Shown one piece after another: positions 26,941 through 38,319 of a stretch of DNA of 64,000 bases. The stretch is from Alphaproteobacteria bacterium (GTDB lineage Bacteria > Pseudomonadota > Alphaproteobacteria > ATCC43930 > CGMCC-115725): positions 62,001-126,000 of the forward strand of contig JAGWON010000001.1 of assembly GCA_028871055.1 (NCBI GenBank), in the 5' to 3' direction. The position numbers and the translations under genes were made by a program. The stretch's first letter is position 1; every line of letters starts with the position of its first letter. A model generated the notes under the pieces. The model saw nothing but the letters and a program-made list of their open reading frames with translations. It was not told the origin of the DNA and ran no database searches.

Positions 26941-27662
26941 CAATGCGACCGGCCAAGATAGACCTCGGCGACGCGCGCGTCGTTGGCCGCGTCCCGAGGT
27001 ACACCTTGGAAGATCGTCTCGCCATGATCGAGGACGATCACGCGGTCGACCACCCGCATCAGCACGCCCATGATGTGTTCGACCCAGACGATCGTGATGC
27101 CGAGATCGCGCCGGATGCGGCCGAGCATGTCGGCGGCGCGCTCCATCTCGGCATGGTCGAGCCCGCCAAGGCTTTCATCCGCCAGAAGCAGCCTGGGCCG
27201 CGTCGCGAGCGCGCGCGCCAGCTCGAGCTTCTTGAGTTGCGCCGCGCCCAAGCCGTCGATCATCGTGTGCGGATCATTCGGCAGTCCGACCAGATCGAGC
27301 GCGGCGACGGCGTGCGCCTCGGCCTCGGCGCGCGAGCCAACGTCACGACCGCCGTAGAACGCGGCGAGCGTCACGTTCTCGCGCAAGGCGAGGCGGCGAA
27401 ACGGACGCGGAATCTGGAACGTGCGCGCCAGGCCCATGCGGCAGATGCGATGGGCCGGCAGACCGGCGATCTCTCGGCCCTCGAAAGCGATCGAGCCCCC
27501 GCTCGGCCGTAGCGTGCCGGCGATCAGGTTGAAGATCGTGCTCTTGCCCGAGCCGTTCGGCCCGATCAGCCCCAGGATCTCGCCGGAAGCGACGTCGAAC
27601 GACACTCGGTTGACCGCCAGGAATCCGTCGAAGCTCTTGCTGACGCCCTTAACGGAGAGCAC
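26940..27662 (-). CDS. livG: Branched-chain-type ABC transporter ATPase, LivG family
   Basis: A 240-residue ABC ATPase starting at GTG 27660-27662. Walker A GPNGSGKST, a LivG-type GLARTFQIPRPF Q-loop, Walker B LLLADESLGGLD and the VEHIM switch region are present. The signature is divergent (LGAAQLKKLELARAL in place of LSxGQQ), while otherwise standard; ATPases with this LGAAxxKKLE form occur in transporters for non-amino-acid carboxylates, so the cargo may not be leucine-type amino acids. Confidence 0.88.
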   Translation of the reverse strand: MLSVKGVSKSFDGFLAVNRVSFDVASGEILGLIGPNGSGKSTIFNLIAGTLRPSGGSIAFEGREIAGLPAHRICRMGLARTFQIPRPFRRLALRENVTLAAFYGGRDVGSRAEAEAHAVAALDLVGLPNDPHTMIDGLGAAQLKKLELARALATRPRLLLADESLGGLDHAEMERAADMLGRIRRDLGITIVWVEHIMGVLMRVVDRVIVLDHGETIFQGVPRDAANDARVAEVYLGRSH

Positions 27663-27731
27663 GTCGGTAACCTTGGCTGCGACGTCGCGCTGCCGCCTTC
27701 CTGCGCGAGGAAGAGCGGCGGGAACGAGGCT

Positions 27732-29060
27732 TCAAGCTGCGTAGGGGTTCGATTTCGGCAGCGGCATCACCGCGTTGGCAGTCTTCAGCTTGTCGGGCCA
27801 GACAATCGCCTCGACGTCGCCATGGGCCTGCGTCACGCAGGCGGCGGCGCGTAGGTTCTGACCCGCCTGTTCGCTGCCAGGCGGCTCAAATTTCACGCCG
27901 TAGCCCTGGATGGTGCCGCCCTCGGGGATATCGACATCGAGCGCCGCTTTGCGGATCGCCTCGGCGTCGGTACCGCCGTATTTGGTGATGGCCTTGGGCA
28001 GCACGTTCTGCAGGAATACCCAAGTCTGGTTGAACCCCATGGAGACATGCGGTGGCACCGATTCGTTGCCGCTCACTTTCTTGTAGCGTTCGACCATGAC
28101 TTTGACCAATTGCTCGAGCTCGGGCTTGAGCGTTCCGGGCTTCAGGTTCTGCGCCGCGACCGGATCGACGTTGAGGAAGTAGTCGAGATCGGTGCCGAAG
28201 GCCTGCTTGAGCTTGTCGCGCTGGCCGTAGCCGGCGCCATGACCGATCAGCATCTTGAACTTGAGCCCGGCCTCGCGCGCCTGCCGCAGGAACAGCGTGA
28301 TATCGGGGTTATAGCCGGTGTGCAGGATCACGTCGGCGTTGGCGCGCTTCAACTTGGTGACAAGGGACGACAGGTCCGAGGTGGTGGCCGAATAGGCCTC
28401 GTCAAGCACGATCGGAATGCCGACCTCCTTGGCATGGAGCGCGTCGGCGGCGCCGGTGTCGGACCCGTAGGGTCCATCCTCGTGGATGATTGCGCATTTG
28501 AGCTTCTTGAGATCGATCTTCAGCTGCGCCTTCGCATGATCTTTCAAGAAGCCGATCGCAGCGGCACCGTAGAGATCGGCCGTGACGCCGGGACGAAACG
28601 TATAGTGCAGGTTCTTGCCCTTCAGCACCTTGGTGGCAACGGCGATGGTGATCCACAGGATCTTCTTCGCCTGCTCCATCTTCTCCGAGAGCGGTATCGC
28701 CTCGGGACTGGCGTAGATGCCGAGGATGACGTCGAGCTTCTCCTGGCTCATCAGCCGTTCGGCCTCGTTCAGGGCGACGTCAGCCTTGCTCTGCGCGTCG
28801 CCCTTGATCGGCTCGATCTTGTGCTTGCCGAGGATGCCGCCGCGCTCGTTGATGAGGTCGATGGCGATCTGCGTCCCGATCGAGCCCGGCACCGAGCCGG
28901 CGCCGGTGAACGGCCCCGTCAGGTCGTAGAGGACGCCGATGCGGATGGGTGACGACGCAGCCTGCGCCCACGCGCGGGTTCCGGCCAGGGGCCCGGCTGC
29001 GGCCAGCGCTGCGGTCGCCGCCGAATACTTCAACACCGAACGCCGCGTGGTCTTGCCCAT
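27732..29060 (-). CDS. ABC transporter substrate-binding protein, Leu/Ile/Val-binding fold, Tat-type signal
   Basis: A 442-residue periplasmic binding protein, the first gene of the importer operon. The N-terminus TTRRSVLKYSAATAALAA is a twin-arginine signal (RRSVLK) with AWA|Q-type cleavage, so it is probably exported folded. The mature part (IRIGVLYDLTGPFTGAG, DLINERGGILG, DVILGIYASPEAIPL) is a type I periplasmic binding fold of the LivK group. GGGGAGG precedes the start. The bound ligand is unknown; neighbouring gentisate-dioxygenase-like and decarboxylase-like genes make an aromatic acid plausible. Confidence 0.88.
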   Translation of the reverse strand: MGKTTRRSVLKYSAATAALAAAGPLAGTRAWAQAASSPIRIGVLYDLTGPFTGAGSVPGSIGTQIAIDLINERGGILGKHKIEPIKGDAQSKADVALNEAERLMSQEKLDVILGIYASPEAIPLSEKMEQAKKILWITIAVATKVLKGKNLHYTFRPGVTADLYGAAAIGFLKDHAKAQLKIDLKKLKCAIIHEDGPYGSDTGAADALHAKEVGIPIVLDEAYSATTSDLSSLVTKLKRANADVILHTGYNPDITLFLRQAREAGLKFKMLIGHGAGYGQRDKLKQAFGTDLDYFLNVDPVAAQNLKPGTLKPELEQLVKVMVERYKKVSGNESVPPHVSMGFNQTWVFLQNVLPKAITKYGGTDAEAIRKAALDVDIPEGGTIQGYGVKFEPPGSEQAGQNLRAAACVTQAHGDVEAIVWPDKLKTANAVMPLPKSNPYAA

Positions 29061-29392
29061 GGTGCCTCCCCGAAAGCGACCGTTGCGGCCGCAATTTGAT
29101 CGGCCGCGTGCGCACGGCCTGTTGGAGGCAGTGTTGGGCAAGTTGCGGGGCCTGTCAACGCGTGGGCGCCGGCGTCCCGTTTGTCTCTATCGCGAACGCC
29201 GGGATTCACGGGGTACAACCCCCGCCGACACCGAGCTGCGGCTGACCGATGCCGCGCCGCTAGCGGCGTTCTAACATCGACTGGAAGTCCCGGTATTTCA
29301 GGCGTTTATCCGTCCCGATGCTTGACACACCGTGCCTGCCGTCCAATATGGCAACCGTCGATGCCACTTGCGGCAGCACGAGGATTTCGGCC
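29061..29392. other. Divergent promoter region between importer operon and cupin gene
   Basis: About 330 bases with no credible gene. It must hold the promoters for the minus-strand importer operon and for the plus-strand cupin dioxygenase. A perfect 14-bp palindrome CGCCGCTAGCGGCG lies at 29255-29268, extended by GAACGCCG (29194-29201) facing CGGCGTTC (29264-29271). These could be operator halves of a shared regulator; no regulator gene is encoded nearby. Confidence 0.4.
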
Positions 29393-30460
29393 ATGGACAG
29401 CACGAGCGCCCTGGCGCACACGGTCAATCCGGCGAACGAGCGAAGCCGCGAGGGCTTCTATCAGCGCGCCGGCACGCAGAACCTGGCGCCACTGTGGCGC
29501 GTGCTCGGTGCATTGGTCACCGACGAGCCAGTCACGCCAGCCAAGGCGGCGATCTGGAAATACCAGGACGTGCGCCCATACTTGATGGAGGCGTGCAAGC
29601 TCATTACCGCCGCCGAGGCCGAACGGCGTGTGATGATTCTCGAGAACCCTGGTCTCGCCGGCCAATCGCGCGTCACGCACAGCCTGTTCGCCGGATTGCA
29701 GATCATCCTGCCCGGCGAGATCGCGCCGGCCCACCGTCACGCCGCCTCGGCGCTCCGCTTCATCATCGAAGGCAAGGACGCTTACACCGCCGTCGCCGGC
29801 GAGAAGACCTACATGCGGCCGGGCGACTTCGTGATCACGCCGTCGATGACGTGGCACGACCACGGCAACGAGGGCGGCGGACCGATGGTGTGGCTCGACG
29901 GCCTGGACGTGCCGATCGTCAATCTGATGGATGCGAGCTTCCGCGACGGCTATCCCGACGCGAGCCACCCGGTGACCCGGCCCGAAGGCGCCGCCGAAGT
30001 CGAGTTCGGCTACAACATGCTGCCGATCGACCAGGAATTCGGCGGTCCGACATCGCCGATTTTCAACTACCCTTACGGCCGCACGCGCGAAGGCCTCGAG
30101 AAGCTGCGCCGCTTCCGCAAGCCCGACCCATATGCCGGCTTCAAGATGAAATTCATCAATCCGGTCACCGGCAGCTGGGCGATGCCGACGATCTCGACCT
30201 GGATGCAGCTGCTGCCCGCCGGCTTCAAGACCCAGCCCTATCGCGCGACCGACAGCACGGTGTTTACCGTGGTCGAAGGCAGCGGCAGCAGCACCATCGG
30301 CGGCCAGCGCTTCGATTGGGAGCCGCACGACATCTTCGTCGCGCCGAGCTGGCATTTCCAGGAGCACCAGGCGTCGGACGACACGGTGCTGTTCGGCTTC
30401 TCCGATCGGGTATGCCAGGAGAAGCTCGGCTTCTTCCGCGAGCAGCGCGGCAACGGCTGA
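29393..30460 (+). CDS. Gentisate 1,2-dioxygenase-like bicupin
   Basis: A 355-residue protein with two cupin domains, the size and layout of gentisate 1,2-dioxygenase, which opens the ring of 2,5-dihydroxybenzoate with Fe(II) and O2 to maleylpyruvate. The first cupin has PAHRHAASALRFIIEG (metal His residues) and TPSMTWHDHGNEG; the second has TVFTVVEGSGSSTIGG and PSWHFQEHQ. The ATG at 29393 is preceded by GAGGA. Related bicupins act on salicylate or 1-hydroxy-2-naphthoate, so the exact substrate is open. Adjacent to the ABC importer operon on the other strand. Confidence 0.85.
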   Translation: MDSTSALAHTVNPANERSREGFYQRAGTQNLAPLWRVLGALVTDEPVTPAKAAIWKYQDVRPYLMEACKLITAAEAERRVMILENPGLAGQSRVTHSLFAGLQIILPGEIAPAHRHAASALRFIIEGKDAYTAVAGEKTYMRPGDFVITPSMTWHDHGNEGGGPMVWLDGLDVPIVNLMDASFRDGYPDASHPVTRPEGAAEVEFGYNMLPIDQEFGGPTSPIFNYPYGRTREGLEKLRRFRKPDPYAGFKMKFINPVTGSWAMPTISTWMQLLPAGFKTQPYRATDSTVFTVVEGSGSSTIGGQRFDWEPHDIFVAPSWHFQEHQASDDTVLFGFSDRVCQEKLGFFREQRGNG

Positions 30461-30537
30461 ACGAACCGCACGGGCGCGGTGCGCGAAAAAGGCCGCGCCC
30501 GGCGGGGATGCGGCTTTGGTTCCGGCGATCTTCGAGA

Positions 30538-30729
30538 TTACTCGTTCGGCAACGGCATCAGGCAGGGCAGGTCCGCCGGGCAGCTGCCCTGCTCGGTCTG
30601 CGCCTGATTCCAGTTCGCCGCGATTTCGCTCTCGAGGCGTTCGGCGACGACCGGCTTGATCGGATGGCTCATCAGCATCACCGTGGCGATGAGCAAGGCA
30701 CCCAAAACGTTCCACAACTCGTTCGGCAC
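30538..30729 (-). CDS. Small putative membrane protein
   Basis: A 63-residue open frame with a hydrophobic N-terminal segment (LWNVLGALLIATVMLM) followed by a charged stretch and a cysteine-containing, proline-rich tail. It starts at GTG with a GGAG seven bases upstream. Coding status is plausible because of the spacing and the membrane-helix pattern, but I do not recognise a family. Confidence 0.4.
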   Translation of the reverse strand: MPNELWNVLGALLIATVMLMSHPIKPVVAERLESEIAANWNQAQTEQGSCPADLPCLMPLPNE

Positions 30730-30748
30730 GTTCGACTCCGGCGAAACT

Positions 30749-30841
30749 CCGGCCGGCGTTCTGCCGGCCGGCGCATGGTTCTCTCCAGGATTAACCGATT
30801 TCGGTTAACCCTCGGTTGAAGCATGATTAAGAGGTGCTTAA
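30749..30841. repeat. Cluster of three perfect dyads
   Basis: Three perfect inverted repeats in 93 bases: CCGGCCGGC-gttct-GCCGGCCGG (30749-30771), TTAACCGA-tt-TCGGTTAA (30791-30808) and TTAAG-aggtg-CTTAA (30827-30841). They lie upstream of the small minus-strand gene and of the plus-strand decarboxylase-like gene. The first could be a transcript hairpin; the second and third are AT-rich and look like protein-binding sites. The 140 bases after them (to 30981) hold no gene. Confidence 0.5.
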
Positions 30842-30981
30842 GCGCGAAACGCGCGGCCGGTGAACGTTGTTCCTTGATCGGCAGCGCGCGCGGCGCGGCC
30901 AAGCGCCGCAGCACGCCGGTTCCGCGGCGACGGCGCCGCTCGCCTTGCCCGGTTCCCGGCCCGCCCGTTAGTGTGCATGGC

Positions 30982-32031
30982 ATGAACGGAGCCGACAGCG
31001 ATTCGGGGCAAGCGGCTGGCTGGCGGCCGAGTTTCACGGCCGGCGGCAAGTTGTCGCTGACGCTGGCGATCAGCCGCTACGACCACGTCCGGGACCTGAC
31101 CGCGAGCGAGGTCGCGGCCGATGGCATCGCTCTCACCGCGCTCGAATTGCCGGTCGAGGAGATCTTTCACCGGTTTCTCAAATACCAGGAGTGGGAGGTC
31201 TCCGAGCTGTCGCTGGCGAAATACGCCGCGCTCGCCTCGCAGGCGGGATCGCCGTTCACCGCCATTCCGGTGTTTCCGTCGCGTTTCTTCCGCCAGAGTT
31301 CAATCTACGTGCGCGCCGGCGGACCGGTGAAGACGCCCAGCGACCTCAAGGGACGGCGCGTTGGCATTCCCGAATGGGCGCAGACCGCCGCCGTCTACAG
31401 CCGCGGTATCCTGGTCGAGGATTACGGCCTCGACCTGGCCGAGATCGAATGGCTCCAGGCTGGCGTCAACGAGCCCGGACGGCGCGAAAAAGTCGCGATC
31501 AAGCTGCCACCGGGCGTCCGGCTGACGCCACAGCCGGAGAAATCGCTCGACGTCATGCTGCTGGCGGGCGAGGTCGACGCGGTGATGAGCGCCCATGCGC
31601 CGGCCGCGGCCGAGGCGGGCGATCCGCGCGTCAGCCGCCTGTTCGAGAATTACCGCGAGGTCGAAGAGGACTATTGGAAGCGGACGCGCATCTTTCCGAT
31701 CATGCACGTCATCGCCATCCGCCGCGCGGTGGTCGAGCGCTTCCCCTGGGTCCCGATGAACCTGATGAAGGCGTTCGAGGAGGCGAAGCGGCGGAGCGTC
31801 AGGCGTCTCGTCGAATTTACCGCCAGCCGCTATCCGATTCCGTGGCTGGCCGATATCGCCGCGCGCACCTATGCGCTCTTCGGCGGCGATCCCTTCCCCT
31901 ACGGCATCGAGGCGAACCGCACCACGCTCGACACCTTCCTGCGCTGGTGCTTCGAGCAGGGCGTGTGCCAACGCCGGCTGGCACCCGAGGATTTGTTCGT
32001 ACCCGGCATCGAGCAGCGCTTCAAAATCTGA
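30982..32031 (+). CDS. 4,5-dihydroxyphthalate decarboxylase-like / NMT1-fold protein
   Basis: A 349-residue protein with the periplasmic-binding-protein-type fold used by 4,5-dihydroxyphthalate decarboxylase (Pht5) and relatives. Landmarks: LAISRYDHVRDL, EIFHRFLKYQEWEVSELSLAKY, IPVFPSRFFRQSSIYV, DLKGRRVGIPEWAQTAAVY, and YPIPWLADI. No signal peptide is visible, which fits a cytoplasmic enzyme rather than a solute-binding protein. Homologues decarboxylate aromatic dicarboxylates without a cofactor or are annotated as ABC substrate-binding proteins; this one is unassigned. ATG 30982 was chosen; the upstream frame is implausibly basic. Confidence 0.75.
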   Translation: MNGADSDSGQAAGWRPSFTAGGKLSLTLAISRYDHVRDLTASEVAADGIALTALELPVEEIFHRFLKYQEWEVSELSLAKYAALASQAGSPFTAIPVFPSRFFRQSSIYVRAGGPVKTPSDLKGRRVGIPEWAQTAAVYSRGILVEDYGLDLAEIEWLQAGVNEPGRREKVAIKLPPGVRLTPQPEKSLDVMLLAGEVDAVMSAHAPAAAEAGDPRVSRLFENYREVEEDYWKRTRIFPIMHVIAIRRAVVERFPWVPMNLMKAFEEAKRRSVRRLVEFTASRYPIPWLADIAARTYALFGGDPFPYGIEANRTTLDTFLRWCFEQGVCQRRLAPEDLFVPGIEQRFKI

Positions 32032-32041
32032 ACGGCGCACT

Positions 32042-33058
32042 TCACGACACCGGCCGGAAGACCCAGATTGCGGCCGGTGCGCCGCCCGCAGCGCGCGCCG
32101 CGACAAACAGGCGGTCGAGGGCGGGAACCCAAAGCGACGTGCGGGCGCCGCGCGCCGTCGGTACCTGGCCGACGGGGCCGAGCCGTGCGCCGTCGGTGGC
32201 GAAGACGGCGACCATTCCCTCGCCGCAGCTCACGTAAACGCGGCTGCGCTTGGCGTCAACGAACGCGTCGTCGGCGTCGCCGCAAAGCGGAGCGGTCGCG
32301 GCGACCGCACCACTAGGGGCGAGCGCGATCAGCCGCGGCGGCCGCCACGTTCCGATCAGGATCCAGCCATGAGCGCGATCGAGCGCCATCGGGAAGTTGG
32401 CACGCACATTGTGCAGCGGCCAAGTGGCGATCAGCTTCGATGCGCCGGGATCGACGATGCCGATCTGCGCCGCGTCGGGCAGGTTGATGTCGATTCGGCG
32501 CGAGGCGGCATCGACCTGAAAACTTTCGGGATGGACCGGAAGCTTGATGTCGCCGATGAGCCGGCCCGCGAAGCCGATGACCGCGATGCCTCCGCCGCCA
32601 CCGCCGATAAGAGCGCCGACCCCGCCGCCGCCATGGCCGACATAGACCCGCGCCTGCGCTTCGTCGGTGCGAACGTTATCGGCGTCGTGATCGAGGGCGA
32701 TCCGACCGGTGGGCGCGAAATCGCGCCCCGCGAACAGGCGGACCGAGCCATCGCCGCCATTGGCGACGTAGATCGTGTCGGTCGCAGCGAGATAGCCGAC
32801 GCCTTGCGGTTTGCTCAGGCCGCCAATGGTGTGTATCACAGCACGCCTCTCGAGATCGACGACGGCGAGGCTATCGTTGCCAAGCTCGGCGATGAACAGG
32901 CGCTTGCGCGCGAGGTCGATTGCCATATGGTCGACGCGACCTGTGACCGCGCCGAGCGGGATTTTCGCTTCGAGCGCGAGCGGCGGCATCGGCTTCGCTT
33001 GCGGAGCAGCGCCCCACAACGCAAGAACTGCCGTGGCGATGACGATGTGTCGCGTCAT
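32042..33058 (-). CDS. Exported YncE-like beta-propeller protein
   Basis: A 338-residue protein with a signal peptide (IVIATAVLALWGAAPQA) and repeated blade-like motifs such as RVDHMAIDLARKRLFIAELGN, GYLAATDTIYVANGGDGSV and DAFVDAKRSRVYVSCGEG, each ending in a short YV or FI strand. This is the pattern of seven-bladed YVTN/YncE propellers of the periplasm. A glycine run (GGGGVGALIGGGGGG near residue 150) interrupts one blade and is unusual. Its start overlaps the chromate transporter stop as ATGA, so it is made from the same message. Function unknown. Confidence 0.75.
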   Translation of the reverse strand: MTRHIVIATAVLALWGAAPQAKPMPPLALEAKIPLGAVTGRVDHMAIDLARKRLFIAELGNDSLAVVDLERRAVIHTIGGLSKPQGVGYLAATDTIYVANGGDGSVRLFAGRDFAPTGRIALDHDADNVRTDEAQARVYVGHGGGGVGALIGGGGGGIAVIGFAGRLIGDIKLPVHPESFQVDAASRRIDINLPDAAQIGIVDPGASKLIATWPLHNVRANFPMALDRAHGWILIGTWRPPRLIALAPSGAVAATAPLCGDADDAFVDAKRSRVYVSCGEGMVAVFATDGARLGPVGQVPTARGARTSLWVPALDRLFVAARAAGGAPAAIWVFRPVS

Positions 33059-34251
33059 TTCACGAAGACCCAGGCCGGCTGCAGCAGCGGAAAGGCGACC
33101 AAGCCGACGACCGCCGTGGCGGCGATCAACAGCGGATTGGAAATCCGCCAGCGGAACAGCGCGACGAGGCTAGCGACGCCCACCGCCGCCGTCAGCCAGT
33201 CGCCGATGGCGATGCGGCCGAGCAGCACCGCGGCGCCCAGGATCGTGCCGATCGCGGCCGCGTAGGCGCCTTTGACGAAGCCCTGCACGTAGCGATTGCC
33301 GCGATGGCGCATGAGGATCGGCGCCACGAACAAGATCAGCAGGAAGGATGGTAGGAAGATGCCGAGCGTGGCGACGACCGCACCCCAGAAGCCGGCGACC
33401 ACGTAGCCGACGAAGGTGGCGGTAATCACCACCGGGCCCGGGCTCACCATGCCGATCGCAACCGCGACCAGGAACTGGTGAGGGTCGAGCCAGCCCGTCT
33501 CCTGAACCAAGCCCTTTTCCAGGAACGGCACGATGACGAGGCCGCTGCCGAAGGTCAGGCTGCCCGCCTTGAGGAAGAAGGCGAACAGCTTACCGAGCAG
33601 GCTTGGCGTTGCGACCGGCGGCATGGCGGCCTTGGCGAGGGGCAGCAGCGCGAGCGCGGTGCCGGCCGCGGGCGGCGCCTTGCGGAACAGCGTGCCGTAA
33701 TAGCCGAGCCCGACCAGGCCGGCGGCGATGAACAGGATCGCGACTTCGGCCTGGAGTGCAATGGTGACGACAAAGCACGCCGCGGCGATCGCCCATTGCA
33801 GCCAGTCATCCATGCCGAGCTTGGCCAGCCGCCAACACGAATGGAGGATCAACGCGATCACCGCCGGGCTGACGCCGTAGAACAGCGCCGCCATCCAGCT
33901 CAGGCCGCCGAAGCGCACATAGAGCGCGCCGAGCGCGGCCACGATCAGGAAATTGGGCAGGATGAAGGCCCAGCCGCCCACCCAGGCGCCCCAGAAACCG
34001 GCGCGCAGATAGGAGACGAATATCCCGACCTGGATGGCAAGCGGGCCGGGGAGCGACTGCGCCACGGCGATGACGTCGCGCATCTCCTCCTTGGAGAGCC
34101 AACGGCGCTCCTGGACAAGCTCCTTCTCCATCAGCCCGACCAGCGCGACCGGCCCACCGAAGCCGAGCGCGCCCAGACGCAGGAAATACGCGGTGACCTC
34201 GCGCAGTCGGCTGGCCGATGCGCGAAAATGAAAACGGCCCGGATTGTCCAT
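33055..34251 (-). CDS. chrA: Chromate transporter, long (two-domain) CHR family
   Basis: A 398-residue membrane protein with the duplicated CHR domain. First copy: FLRLGALGFGGPVALVGLMEKELV (two landmarks, LGFGGP and MEKELV) and AQSLPGPLAIQVGIFVSY; second copy: AGSLTFGSGLVIVPFLEKGLV and GMVSPGPVVITATFVGY. The paired F/S-GGP/GSG and PGP motifs are typical of chromate efflux proteins. Some CHR proteins move other oxyanions or are of unknown role. GAGGGG precedes ATG 34251. It leads a two-gene operon with the beta-propeller protein. Confidence 0.88.
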   Translation of the reverse strand: MDNPGRFHFRASASRLREVTAYFLRLGALGFGGPVALVGLMEKELVQERRWLSKEEMRDVIAVAQSLPGPLAIQVGIFVSYLRAGFWGAWVGGWAFILPNFLIVAALGALYVRFGGLSWMAALFYGVSPAVIALILHSCWRLAKLGMDDWLQWAIAAACFVVTIALQAEVAILFIAAGLVGLGYYGTLFRKAPPAAGTALALLPLAKAAMPPVATPSLLGKLFAFFLKAGSLTFGSGLVIVPFLEKGLVQETGWLDPHQFLVAVAIGMVSPGPVVITATFVGYVVAGFWGAVVATLGIFLPSFLLILFVAPILMRHRGNRYVQGFVKGAYAAAIGTILGAAVLLGRIAIGDWLTAAVGVASLVALFRWRISNPLLIAATAVVGLVAFPLLQPAWVFVK

Positions 34252-34365
34252 GCGTGTGCGCCCCTCGCCAAGCGAGTGTTGCGCAGAGCTTGGACGGCCG
34301 AGCCGTCTGACGGGGAGCCTGCTCGATCCCCAGGCCAAAATTATAGCAAACGCCGGCGGATCAGA

Positions 34366-34590
34366 TCAAGGCGGCGGCATGCCGATGATGCGTTCGACCA
34401 GCCAGACCATCACGGCGAGCGCCACGCCGGCGGCAATGAATTCGACGCCGAGCAGGCGCAGGCCGAAGCCGATCCAGAACGTGGCCAGGATGCGCATGCC
34501 GAAACCCGTGGCGATCGCCGCCGCGGTGAGCAGCCACATCGCCACGATGACCGGATGCCGCTTGCGGCTGGCGCCTTGTGCTCTTGCCAT
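34366..34590 (-). CDS. Small two-helix membrane protein
   Basis: A 74-residue protein with a basic N-terminus and two hydrophobic helices (VIVAMWLLTAAAIATGF and LGVEFIAAGVALAVMVWLVE). The start at 34590 has an AGAGG site four or five bases away. It lies 50 bases downstream of gyrB in the same direction. No family recognised. A second frame (34361-34672) covers the same bases and is a shadow. Confidence 0.5.
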   Translation of the reverse strand: MARAQGASRKRHPVIVAMWLLTAAAIATGFGMRILATFWIGFGLRLLGVEFIAAGVALAVMVWLVERIIGMPPP

Positions 34591-34640
34591 CCGACCTCTT
34601 CTCCCGGAGACGTCTCCGGCCAGGACGGGCAATTCTAGCG

Positions 34641-37106
<2,466 letters not shown>

Positions 37107-37132
37107 TCATCCATGACGTTACGAATTCGCTT

Positions 37133-38311
37133 TCATGCGGGCGACAGCGCGGCATCGGCGACCGCGAAGAACTGGGCGTGGCCCCTGAACTCGGCGAACA
37201 GCGCGGCGTCGGTGCCGGCGAGCCAGGATTGTGCGCCGAGCGCCAGCAGCGCCTGGAACAGCGCGCTCCGGCGCGCGGCATCGAGATGCGCGGTGATTTC
37301 ATCGAGCAGCAGGACCGGGCAAGCGCCGCGCCGCAGCGCCATCAACCGGGCATAGGCCAGGACGATGGCGATCAGCAGCGCCTTCTGCTCGCCGGTCGAG
37401 CAGAAGGCCGCCGCCTCGCCGGTATCGAAATGGCGCGCCAGCAGGTCCGAGCGGTGCGGGCCGGTTTGCGTGACGCCGCTGTCGCGGTCGAGTGCGCGCG
37501 ACTCGCGGAGCGCGCGGCGGAACTCCTCCTCGGCGGCGAGCGCCGGCACCGCGGCGAGCGCGGCCTCGACCGTGCCCTCGACCGCAAGGCCGGCGCGCGG
37601 GAACGGGCCGGGCGCCTCGGCGCAGGCAGCGGCGAGCCGCGCCACCGCCTCGAGCCGCGCGGCGGCAAGCGCCACGCCGGTCTCGGCCATGATCTCCTCG
37701 AGCGCCTTGAGCCAGCTTGGATCGGCCGCGCCCTCGCGCAACAGCCGCCCGCGCTCGCGCATGGCACGCTCGTAGGCCAGCAACCGCGACCAGTGATCGG
37801 GATCGAAGCCGGCGACCAGGCGATCGAGGAAGCGGCGGCGGCCAGCGGCGGCATCGGCGAAGAGCCGGTCCATCTGCGGCGTCAGCCAGACGACGGCGAG
37901 CCGCTCCGACAAGTCCTGCTGGCTCTTGGCCGGCGCGCCGTCGATGCGCAGATGCCGACGTTCGCCGCTCTCGCTCGCAGCGTCGCGGCCGGTGCCGATG
38001 TCGAATTCGCCCGCCGGCGTCGTCACGGTCGCCGCCAGCGCCCAGGCACCGCCGCCGCGCCGGTCGACCGTGCTGAGCCGGGCGCGACGCAGGCCCCTGC
38101 CCGGCGCCAGGAACGAGATCGCCTCGAGCAGGTTGGTCTTGCCGGAACCGTTCGCGCCGACCAGCACCACCGGGCCGGGCTCGACCGCGAGCCGGACGCG
38201 GTCGTAGCCGCGGAAATCGGTCAGCACCAGGCGGGCGACCGCGGCCGCCGGCGCGGCCTCGGCCGGCCGCGGCAAAGGCTTCGCGAAGGGAACCACCCGA
38301 TCCGGCGCCAT
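37133..38311 (-). CDS. recF: DNA replication and repair protein RecF
   Basis: A 392-residue SMC-like ATPase that loads RecA at gaps with RecOR. Walker A VGANGSGKTNLLEAI, signature TGEQKALLIAI and Walker B VLLLDEITAHLD are present. The open frame runs far upstream but the ATG at 38311 places LVLTDFRGYDRV near the N-terminus as expected. Eight bases separate it from the dnaN stop, so the two are cotranscribed. Confidence 0.95.
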   Translation of the reverse strand: MAPDRVVPFAKPLPRPAEAAPAAAVARLVLTDFRGYDRVRLAVEPGPVVLVGANGSGKTNLLEAISFLAPGRGLRRARLSTVDRRGGGAWALAATVTTPAGEFDIGTGRDAASESGERRHLRIDGAPAKSQQDLSERLAVVWLTPQMDRLFADAAAGRRRFLDRLVAGFDPDHWSRLLAYERAMRERGRLLREGAADPSWLKALEEIMAETGVALAAARLEAVARLAAACAEAPGPFPRAGLAVEGTVEAALAAVPALAAEEEFRRALRESRALDRDSGVTQTGPHRSDLLARHFDTGEAAAFCSTGEQKALLIAIVLAYARLMALRRGACPVLLLDEITAHLDAARRSALFQALLALGAQSWLAGTDAALFAEFRGHAQFFAVADAALSPA

Positions 38312-38319
38312 ACCCGCGC

